The notes under the pieces: generated by a model
Databases searched by the model: none
What the model was told of the DNA's origin: nothing
What the model saw: only the letters and a program-made list of their open reading frames with translations
Position numbers and translations under genes: made by a program
Source: Serripes groenlandicus
Lineage: Eukaryota; Mollusca; Bivalvia; Cardiida; Cardiidae
Length of the DNA: 64,000 nucleotides
NCBI GenBank assembly: GCA_031761405.1
Contig: JASEVX010000012.1
Span: 23,403,723-23,467,722, forward strand
Reading direction: 5' to 3'
Part shown: positions 13,101 through 25,100 of the stretch, in pieces
How the letters are laid out: each line of letters starts with the position of its first letter
How positions within the stretch are numbered: the first letter of the stretch is position 1

Positions 13101-16100
13101 GAGTTAACTACACAATCTTGAAGGCCAAGTAGGGAAAATCATGACTTCTATTTTGAAAAAAACAGACTTGTTTTTGGTGCGATGTGGATCATATGAATTT
13201 CTAGTTAAATTTTAATATGTTAACACTTTCCCAAATACAACAAATCTGCAGCAGGGAACTTTGAAAACATCTTGGCAAAAATATGAATAAATAGTTACGG
13301 TAAAAGAGATGGACAAAATTTGTGACAAAAGGACAAATTACTCATTACAAGCAATTTCTCCTTTTGCCACAATGTTTTCAAGTCATCTGCTACAGATGCA
13401 TAACAAAATGCCAGGTGAGAAAGGGTTAATAAAAGACTTACCATTCTCCAAATATATTAGAATATGCAAGTGTACTATTTGACACAGGCGATATGAAGTA
13501 CATTGTCACAGTACTCAAACCACAGCTGTCCAGGTGCCCGGACAAACACTCAAACAGATCATATGTCACACCGGATGGATAACAGGGTACCAAAACATTG
13601 CCACCATTTTTTATGGTTACAGCTGAAATAACAAGATAAAGGCTGATAAAGGGTTAGCGAATTTGGACTTTGAACAAATAAATGTATATATATAAACACT
13701 GATACATAATGAATATAAATTCTTTTAATATTTTTGTTATTGATTGGTTTTGGTTTAAAGCCGTTTTCAATTATTTTTCAGTCACATCACAGCAGCCAGT
13801 TCCCCTACCCATGTGTTTCCTGGCTTTCTCACACCAGTACTGGACGCAACAGTTTTTCCAAGCAACTGGCTGCTTTCCCACATAGACTATAAGTGGAAGA
13901 TGAATGACATACATATTCAATTGTTTGGCCGATATGAAATATTTGGAATCATTTTCTTTGAAAACAGTTTAAAACCCTTTCCCTCATATAGACACTTTCT
14001 GACACCTTTGCAGAGATGGCTTTTTGAAAACAGTGACAAATGAAGAAATTGCTCAAAACTAGCAATTTCTCCTTTTGCCACACTGTTTTCCACTTTTAGT
14101 CATAGGTATAGGTTATCCATTCAATTACAGAGATTTTCTATTTTTTGACAAAACATGTTCAAAGTCTTCTGCTGCAGAATTGTCGTATGAGGGAAAGGGT
14201 TAAACTTAAAACAACAAATGTGCTATTCAAAACTTTGAAAACATCGAGGTTAAATTGTGGAAATCTGCATAAATGAAAGTATAACTAGAAAAGTGAATAT
14301 AAAACAATGTGTCCCCAAAATATATGTTTGTCCTTAACCCTTTTCCACGTACAACAAATCTGCAGCATACGACTTTGAAAACATTGTGACAAAAACCAGA
14401 AAAATGTCCATAAAAGTTAGGGCTGTTCCAGAAAAAAAAGTCTGGGGGGGGGGGGAGGAACGACCAGCAATTTTGAGGGTACCCCCCATAGAATTTTAAT
14501 TATTTTTTGGGCACCCCCCATAGAATAAAATTTCAATTTTACCCCCCACCTAGAGAATTTAAATTATCACATTCATAGCAATTTTATTCATGTTTTATAC
14601 TTTTTAACACATTCAAGCAGATCCAAATTAAAATGCATGTGTTAAAAGACATCCAGAAGTATCATATTTGACCATGACCAAGAGTGTACCTTCCTAGATA
14701 ACCCAAACCCAGTCGGTAGCAATGCAGGCTCAGCCATTTTTCTTTCCTATGTTTGACAAGAGTCAATGTGACATGCATCTTCCACCAATCTTCTAAGTCT
14801 ATGTGGAAAAGCAGCCAGTTGCTTTGGGAAGATTGTTGTGCGAAATACTGGTGTGTGAAAACCAGGAAATACATTTATACACTGGAGTTCCAGTATATCG
14901 CGATATTCGGGGTCCAAGGCCTAGCATCGCATTGGAATCCGATCGCGAATTACCATTAGAAATTAAAGCAATCAAGTAATATGCTTCAGCATGCCAAATC
15001 CCGACACTCGTCAACTGCATGCAATGGCGATGAAAAATGTCTCAAAATCTAATCTATTTTAGCAGTCCAGAATATGGTGTCTATTATATATATGTGTATA
15101 TACTTTTGCTGTATTACGAATATAATCCTCACTTTTATTTCCAAATTGGCTAATATTGAGGGATGTAAAACAAACTCTTTCTAACCGCCATTTGCAATGT
15201 CTCCTTTCCTTACATTTTTTTCTTTTTTTCTTATTTAAAAGAAAAAACAATTCACAAACCATGTATTAATAGCTTTAAATGCATATATAGCAGACAGCGT
15301 TTGAAAACATTGTGAGAAAAAGAGAAACTGCTTATTATTAGCGATGCATCCTTTCCCTACATTTTTTTTTCTAGTTTCAAAGTTGTTAAACAAGGGAAAA
15401 TAAAATTCCATACCCTTTAAAATCCTTTCCAATTCAAAGTTAATTTATCCAATTTCAAACAAAATGATGTAATATCTCTTTTTGTCACAATGCTATAAAA
15501 AGAAGTCTGCTGCATGTGCGTCAAAATGCGTGTGCAAATTGGTAAGGATTAAATCAATTTTCCGTAAATCATTGACCCCGTAGAACTAATGGCCTATTTC
15601 ATGCATGCATCAGTGTGAAATCGGACAAATTTGACTCAAGGGTTTATTGCATGGTTGATACTGGCACGTGGTTTAGAAAAACAACACCGACACCCCACTA
15701 AACCCTTTGTTCGATTTTCGCGCTTTTATTTTTATAAGAAAATATTAAGGAGCAATGTTTTTTTGAATTTGGAATAATCATTTGTTTTTGCTTATTTTTG
15801 GATTTATAAAATCAGGTTTGTACTTTATTTATCTAAATGGTTTCTTTCTCCAGTTTTGCAATGAGTACCATGTTTTACAGAATTATGTCATTTTTTTGTG
15901 GACATTTTTTTTATTCGAAATTGTATTTTTGAGGGGTTCAATTTTCAAATTAAATAGGAAAATAGGCTCTTTTTTCAAGATTGCAACGGGAGCCAAGTCG
16001 CCATTGCGTTCTACTGAATATCGCGTTGTACCCGTGCGCGAATTATCCACATTCCAGAGTAGTAGGTAACTGGCTGTCGTGATATAACTGATAAACGGCG

Positions 16101-19100
16101 TTAAACTCGAATCAATCATATTTATAATACAATTGGCTGAAATATGAGGCCAAGTTTGTAACGGATATGCCAATGCTAAATAATAGTGTGGCAAACTGGT
16201 CTAGTATGGAGAAATCCACAAAATGTAATTTGGACTAGATGAAATAATGAACATGTATTTCAAGCCATCTTGTAACCGGTGTCCGGTGTCGTAAAAATCA
16301 CTGAAGCGTACCAATATTTATTAGCGAGCTGATACAGTAAATGCGATCTCGTATCCAACAATTAAAAATTAGAAAACGCTCGACATTGAATTCCCGCCGA
16401 ATTTATTACGGGTTTTTTATAAAGTAAAAAAACCGACCACCCACAGAATTAAAATACATCTTTTGCCCACTACCTAGAGAATTTTATTTAAAAAATACCC
16501 CCCACCCACAGAATTTAAATAGCTTGTCGTTCCTCCCCCCCCAGACATTTTTTTCTGGAACAGCCCTTAGCTTAATTGTTAAATAAAGTTGAAAACATTG
16601 TGGCCAAAGGAGAGATTGCTCATCATGAGCCTATCATAGCTGTGTTTATAATATGGACTTGTCCAGTTTTTTCATTTTGAAGAGTTCATAACAACTTATA
16701 GGAATGTCAAGGCACACATGTTGAGTTGGACAGGCAACAGTCTAGAGCCTGGTTAGAAGGTGTGGATTCCCCCCAAAGCACCCTCTATGATAAATCTTAA
16801 ACCTTTCCCACCTATAGTCACATTTAAACACATCTGCAGCAGACGACTTTTGAAAAACATCTTGGCAAAAGGAGAAATTGCTCATGATGAGCAATTTCTC
16901 CTTTTGCCACAATGTTTTCAACTTTTTCAGTAATTATATCTATAATTAGAGAGATTTTCCATGTTTTTAAGTAGACATTTTCAAAGTCAGAGATTCGCAG
17001 TATGTGGGAAAGAGTTAATGTTCTACCTTACCTGCATTAACACAGAACTCTCCAATCATAGAGTCTGGGTTAGTAAGGGGCGTCTGTGTTAAACAACTCA
17101 TTATCAATACATCACTGTGACGTAACGGAGCCTGGTCAATGGGCTGAAACAAAACAATAGAACCTTGACCTGCATCTGCAGAAAGAAAGGGCTGGGACCT
17201 GTTCTAATTACTAACTGAAGACTTGTGTATATGTGAAGTGGTAAAGTCTTCAATTTAAGCTTTACCTGTAACTGACGAAGAAGAAATATTCAAGTAGCTG
17301 AAAACAACTTAGGCTCGTGCATCTAAATGGGATATCATCCATAGATTAATTTAGGTACTAAGAATAGTTGAGCATGCCCGAGAGAAAACCAACATTGTGG
17401 ATCTGCTTAAGCATGCCCCACAGCCTAATCCAGGCAGACACTTTCCGCCTCCTGTGGATTTTCTGTTTCAGGAATCATTACTCAATACATCTCTACCCCT
17501 GAGACGGAATGTGTCGGCCCGGATTAGTCTGCACAGACTGCACAGGATGTTCTGGGTCGATACATTACGCAGAGACCATAATGTTGGTTTTCTTGTGGAA
17601 CAGCTCATTTGATGTGGCGTATCTTTCAAAAGAATATATTATGAGAGGTGCTCTGTGAAACCAACCAACGGATTGAAACCAATGTAGATCCAGATCAGAC
17701 AGATCAGATCCGACTATACATTGTTTGTCAAAGTGGTTTCAAGAAACTTCGATAAGGATCCTTAACATGGATGTGGAGGCAAGTCTGTTTTTCCACATTT
17801 GCAATATGCATATTAACTCTTTCCCTCCTCTGCAGCAGACAGATTTTTGAAAACATAGTGACAAAAGAAGAAATTTCTCAAAATGAGCAATTTCTCCTTT
17901 TGTCACAATGTTTTCCAAATTTCATAGGTTATCCATCAATGATAGAGATTTTCTATTTTTTGACAAAATATGTTCAAAGTCGTCTGCTGCAGAATTGTTG
18001 CGTGTGGGAAAGGGTTAAAGGTGGTTTTCACAGAGCACTGCCTTTACCATATCTTACTCCATTCAATTTATTTATTCTATTAGTACACAATGCTAAACTG
18101 GGTTTGTTTATTAACCGTTACCAAATACTGTACATTATAATGTCAATTTGTTTAAATTGTTTAATATCTCTTTAGTTAATTGAAAAAACAAAGTAATTTC
18201 TAATATTGTTTATGTTAGAAAGAACATGTGTGTTTCCACTACTGTGCCTATGCCAATTTGTTCTAATGAAGGCTCAAAAAAGAACTTGATTACTGAACCA
18301 ATTACTTCACATAGACGACATTTGACGCCTGCTATTGCAGATGTCCTTTAAAACATTGCAATTAAAGGTGAAATTGCAATATTTTCAACTCTTTATCAAA
18401 ATAAATCTTTCAGTTTTCTAGATTGGTGAAATCCGATGATTGTAAAGCAGACGACCTTTGCAAACTCAAGTGAAGTACATGTAGGTACAGCACAGTTTTT
18501 CCATTATCTGATGGTTACCGCTTCACTTGTGTAGTTGTTAGAGCAACTGCCTTCAGAGCTGGAGAACAGGATTGGATCCTGGTCAAGTCAAACCAAATAC
18601 AGTCAAACCTGAGCTAGAAGACCACCTTGAAATAGCAATTCCCTGTCTATAGCGACCATACTTTTAGTTTCCTAAACACTAATTTTCAGTATAAATGACC
18701 CTGCATTTAAAGACCACCTGTGAACCATGACCAGATTATTCACTTCCTACAGGTGGTCTTTAAACACAGGTTTGACTGTACTTTAATATGACTGAAATAC
18801 TGTTGAAAGGGAAGTAAAACTCCATACAAAGCATGGGTCTGATGGTAACATTTATCCAAATTGTTGGAGTTGTTGTCAGCAGGAAAACATATGTCGTTCG
18901 GCACAACTCAGCCCTTATAATCAAGTTAACCCTTTGGCTTTCTCCCACATATAGACACTTGCTAACGCATATGCCGCAGATGACTTTTGGAAACATTGTA
19001 ACAAAAGATGAGCAATTTCTCCTCTTGCCACAATGTTTTCAAACTCTATTTAATAATAATCCTTTGATTTAAAGAAATGTTCCCATTTTTTGCATAGATG

Positions 19101-22100
19101 TTTTAGCGCGTTTTAGTAACATTTATCCCAGTTGCTTGAATTGTTTTCAGCTGTAGTCAGTCTTACCTTTGGATGTGTGGTTAGAGTTGATGAACCAGAA
19201 ATGTAAGTAATCTGAAAGGATAAAACATTGACGCCAGCATGATTATTCATTGCATAAGGACTTTTACAATTATGTTTTACATCCTTGATATCATATACTA
19301 TTCATTTTACCTTATGTAGCCTCTGTGCCACTGGAATCTTATAAAAAAAAATATATTAACTAAAAGTAATTTCTTTTTTAACTCTACAAGGATAAAAACA
19401 CAAGAGCACCGCGTACGGCACAGACGCTCGACTGATAGGGAGAAAAAAAAAAAAAAATGAGCTAAACAAAAAACCTTAACCGGACGACCACGCCGCCGAC
19501 ACCAGGGTCATGACAATAGCTCTCATTTTTTTCAAAAGTCGAGCTAAAAATCTTATTTGTTTTCTGTAACCAAAGATGATTTTCTTTATGATATTTTGAA
19601 CTTGAGTGTTTCATATAATGACCGTAACAAATTAAGTGATGGACCGACAGAAAGATGATAGAGATGCCATTTGAAAGTTGGCATCTGGGTTGTACTTAGA
19701 AAAGAAATAGGGGTAGAAGGCAAAAATTGACTATTTTGGCATCTTCTTTTGGTGCTATATAAAGTGGGCCATGAATGCTCTGGCAAAACAGTAAGTATTC
19801 CTTTAAGAATAAAAGTAGTGGCTTCCCTCCTTGGCATTCATGACTGATGGTGTCAAGATCAACCTACCAACTGTATCTGTAATTGAAACGGCAAATAACC
19901 TGATATAACTGACAAACTGTTGAAAGCAGCGTTAAAACACCACACAAGCTAACAAATCACTGGAGTCTTCAATTTTCGCATACGAAACAAAGAAGACCAC
20001 CTTTCATGTAATTCAGCTCAATTTTTATCAACCCTCTCCCACATACAACAAATCTGCAGCAGACGACTTAAACAAATATCTAATGAAATATATGAAAGAA
20101 CAATTATTGACAAAAGTTGGAAAAACATTGTGGCAAAAGGAGAAATTGTTCATTATGAGCAATTTCTCCATTTGCCACAATGTTTTCAAATATTGTCTGT
20201 TACAGAGGCGTCAGAAAGTATGTGGGAAAGGGTTAATAGTCACCTTTTCATATTCGGAATGTATATTCCAGTTACAGCTCCCCAGGGAATATCCAGAACT
20301 TGATGCAGTGGCCGTCAGGGCACCAAATATGTTCTGCAATAAATAAATGAACAGTGCTTCAGCGTAGTTATTACAAGGGAATATGAAAATTTGCATGCAC
20401 ATTCATGGAAATTGATACCATTTTTCAAAAACTTTCGATAATCAATTGGGTCTACCAAAGAGTTTAAAAATGGTATTAATGGCTGTGTTCTTCTTGGCGC
20501 TCAGGGTTGCAGGGTTAACATTATGACTGACTGGCTTGTGTCAGGATAAATGAACCAGTAGTACTGGTAAATTACTTACCCAGGAAATGCTGTGATATAG
20601 TTGAAACATTGTTGAAAGCAGCATAATGCACCAAACAATAAATCTGGTCAAAAATGTCCAAAGAGTAGTTTTCAGCAAGCACAAGTCAAACAAACACATT
20701 TGGGCTTCCCTACATTTCGCTCAAAGTATCTCTCTTATACTCCTTTTCACCATTTGTTTGGAGAGAACAAAGATTATTTGGTGTTTTCCGCCCTAATGAG
20801 CAATTACTCCTTTTGCCACAAAAATATCAAAAAGTCATCTATTCTATTGCAGTGGCGCCAGAATGCGTATGTATGTTTGAAATGGTTAAATAAGAGAATA
20901 AAATAAATGTCTACCTTTTTTTCATTGAAGCCTACGACTTGAACTTTAGACAGGGCAGAGTCTATATCTTTGAATGTGTAACACTTTTTCCACATCACTG
21001 GATTGACTGCATCTCGAAGAGGCATTGGAAGTGACCTGTTATACATTAAAATGTTACATCATCATCTTTATCATCATTATCCACAGCTCTAGATAACAAC
21101 ATTTTTCATGTTCTAAAATCCCTATTTGATATTCAAACCCTATGTTGTGGGTACTCAAAAGAATCGTCTCAGTGAGACGATTCTTTTGAGTACCCACAAC
21201 ATAGGATTTAGTTGAGTATTAACCCTTTCCCTCATATAGACGCTTTCTGATGCCTCTACAGCTGACGGCTTTTTAAAACATAGTGACAAAAGAAGAAATT
21301 GCACAGAACGTGCAATTTCTCCTTTTGCCACAATGTTTTCCACTTTTTGTCATAGGTTATCCATTCAATTATGGAGATTTTCTACGTTTTGACAAAATAC
21401 GTTCAAAGTTGTCTGCTGCAGAATTGTCGTATGAGGGAAAGGGTTAAGAGAAATATTTTGGGGAAAAGACCTGTTCACCCCCTCTTATCTAGTCCTCTGA
21501 TTATCGTCAGTATGATTATCATCTTGAGACTGACAATGTAACATGAAAGAAAAGATTGTTGCTCAAAATGTGCAATATCTCTCCGTCTACCACAATGTTT
21601 TCAACTCTATTCAATAATTACACTTAAATCTATAGAGAGATTTCATACTTTTTCTAACATTTCTTACAACAAATTTGCATATGTCGGCTTTGAAAACATA
21701 TTGGCTAAAATATGAAATATATCCATAAGTGAGATTGCCCTTATCTAATAGAGCTGAAAACAGTGTGGCAAAAGAAGAAATTGCTCATCATGAGAGATGA
21801 AGGACTTCGTCTTTTGCAACAATGATTTCATAGCCGTCTGCTGAAAAGGCGTCAAAAATATGTAAAAGTGTGTATGTTGGAGAGGGTTTGATTGTTTAGT
21901 GTTTTACGCCGCTTTCAACAAAAAAAAATCAGTTATATCTTATAATTATGTCTCCTCCCTCCGGAGGAGACATATTGCTTTTGCCTGCGCCGTCTGTCTG
22001 TCTGTCTGTCTGTCCGTCCGTCTGTCTGTCCGTCTGTCTGTCTGTCTGTCAGGGCGTCCACATTTCTTGTCCGGCCTTTATCTCACAACCCCTTGGCCAC

Positions 22101-25100
22101 ATTTCTATGAAACTTCACAGGAGCCATTGGTACAACGTCTAGTTGCGCATATTACGAGGGCGTTTAATTTGACCTACTTTTGGATGAGTTATTGCCCTTT
22201 CTTAAAATTGCCATTTCATTCTTGTCCGGCCTTCATCTCACAACCCCTTTGCCACATTTCTATGAAACTTCACAGGAGTCATCGGTACAACGTCTAGTTG
22301 TGCATATTACGAGGGCGTTTAATTTGACCTACTTTTGGATGAGTTATTGCCCTTTTTTTAAAATTGCCATTTCATTCTTGTCCAGGGCGTCCACATTTCT
22401 TGTCCGGACTTTATCTCACAACCCCTTGGCCACATTTCTATGAAACTTCACAGGAGTCATCGGTACAACGTCTAGTTGCGCATATTACGAGGGCGTTTAA
22501 TTTGACCTACTTTTGGATGAGTTATTGCCCTTTCTTAAAATTGCCATTTCATTCTTGTCCGGCCTTCATCTCACAACCCCTTTGCCACATTTCTATGAAA
22601 CTTCACAGGAGTCATCGGTACAACGTCTAGTTGTGCATATTACGAGGGCGTTTAATTTGACCTACTTTTGGATGAGTTATTGCCCTTTTTTTAAAATTGC
22701 CATTTCATTCTTGTCCGGTCTTCATCTCACAACCCCTTTGCCACATTTCTATGAAACTTCACAGGAGTCATCGGTACAACGTCTAGCTGCGCATATTACG
22801 AGGGCGTTTAATTTGACCTACTTTTGGATGAGTTATTGCCCTTTTTTTAAAATTGCCATTTCATTCTTGTCCGGCCTTCATCTCACAACCCCTTTGCCAC
22901 ATTTCTATGAAACTTCACAGGAGTCATCGGTACAGCGTCTAGTTGCGGATATTACTAGGGCGTTTAATTTGACCTAATTTTGGTTGAGTTATTGCCCTTT
23001 TTTTAAAATTGCCATTTCATTCTTGTCCGGCCTTCATCTCACAACCCCTTTGCCACATTTCTATGAAACTTCACAGGAGTCATCGGTACAATGTCTTGTT
23101 GCGCATATTATGAGGGCGTTTAATTTAACCTACTTTTGGATGAGTTATTGCCCTTTTTTTAAATTGCCATTTCATTCTTGTCCGGCCTTCATCTCACAAC
23201 CCCTTGGCCACATTTCTATGAAACTTCACAGGAGTCATCGGTACAACGTCTAGTTGCGCATATTACGAGGGCGTTTAATTTGACCTAATTTTGGTTGAGT
23301 TATTGCCCTTTATTTAAAATTGCCATTTCATTCTTGTCCGGCCTTCATCTCACAACCCCTTTGCCACATTTCTATGAAACTTCACAGGAGTCATCGGTAC
23401 AATGTCTTGTTGCGCATATTACGAGGGCGTTTAATTTGACCTACTTTTGGATGAGTTATTGCCCTTTTTTAAAATAAATCACTAACTGACAAAATACAGT
23501 CAGCCAGACAAATACCCCTTGGGGGAGACATATGTTTTTCCCAAAAACAACCTCTAGTTTCAATCTGAAGTTACCAGTTATAGTACTGTTCCATTTATCC
23601 TGACACCAGGCTTGCTCACTCCGCATACCTAACCAACCAGGGAAGCTATTACTACCATTTTTGCAGATTTGCTGTATGTGGGAAAGGGGGGTTAATTAAC
23701 TTTGAAAGGTAGGTTGTGACTTACTTGATAATAGCATCTTGTTTCCACATACTGCATTGTTTGGTTCTAGGTACTCGCTCAACATAAGTCACTAACTCTC
23801 TCATAAACTGTCTGCAATGGAAACAAAAAATTCAAAAGGATTCACGCAAAAACATTTGTAACTATAAATTGTATAAGATGTAGTTACAACTGTTATGCGA
23901 GAAGTCATCAATTTGTTTGTTTTGTTGATATTGGTTTTTACGCCGCTTTCAAATCTTTCACAATTATATCACATCGTTTCCTGGTTAATTTACCAGCACT
24001 TCCTCCATTTATCCAAGCACCAGCAAGTCAGTCATAATGTAAACCCCACAATCATGAGCGCCAAGTAGGGAAAGCCATATATACCATTTTTATAGTCTTT
24101 TCCTCTAATGATCAATTTCTCCTTTAGTCACAATATTTTCAACTCTTTTCAACAATAAATGTTTCATTCATATACCATCTTTTTAATCAGATTTTTAGTA
24201 GATGTAGTAGAACTGTTGTATGTTGGAAAGGGTTAACAGAAATCCACTTAACCCTTTCCCTCATATAGATGCTTTCTGACGCCTCTGCAGCAGACAGCTT
24301 TTTGAAAACATAGTAACAAAAGAAGAAATTGCACAAAACATGCAATTTCTCCTTTTGTCACAATGTTTTCCACTTTTTGTCATAGGTTATCCATTCAATT
24401 ATGGAGATTTTCTATGTTTTGACAAAATACGTTCCAAGTCATCTGCTGCAGAATTGTTGTATGAGGGAAAGGGTTATGTACTTCCATACACAGTAGTAGA
24501 TGTATCTGCAGTTTGTACAGTGCTAATGTACTTCCATTCACAGTTGTACATGTATCACTATCTGCAATGTTTACAGTATATAGTACAGTGCTAATGACTG
24601 CCTCGGGTGCGGTAAAGTCAAATATTTGAACCGAAGCTACTACCTTGGGTGCGGTAAGCGTATTTCTTAACCCTTTCCCTCATATAGACGCTTTCTGACG
24701 CCTCTGCAGCAGACGGCTTTTTGAAAACATAGTGACAAAAGAAGAAATTGCACAAAACGTGCAATTTCTCCTTTTGCCACAATGTTTTCCACTTTTAGTC
24801 ATAGGTTATCCATTCAATTATGGAGATTTTCTATCTTTTGACAAAAAACGTTCAAAGTCGTCTGCTGCAGAATTGTCGTATGAGGGAAAGGGTTAACAGA
24901 AAAAAAACTTTACATCCATATTTTAGGTTTTTCTTTAGCAAGTTCAGCCCAAGTGATCTAATTGGATCTTACACTTACTTGCCAATTTGCATGGTAGGGT
25001 CGGTACAGTAGATGACACCTTTAAACCCTGTGTACTCTGTGATATACGGAAGTCCAGCATACACGCGGAATTTGAGATCAAAATAGCGTCCACCTGGGAT

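Noticed and set aside
20028..20243. MITEs as introners that created the INTS9 introns
   Set aside because: Splice sites lie outside the MITEs, introns hold several unrelated elements, and the exon phases match a conserved gene, so insertion into pre-existing introns is simpler.
22180..23477. Long plus-strand ORFs (up to 154 codons) with repeated peptide motifs
   Set aside because: They lie wholly within a 156-bp tandem array whose length is a multiple of three; the repeated peptide is a by-product.
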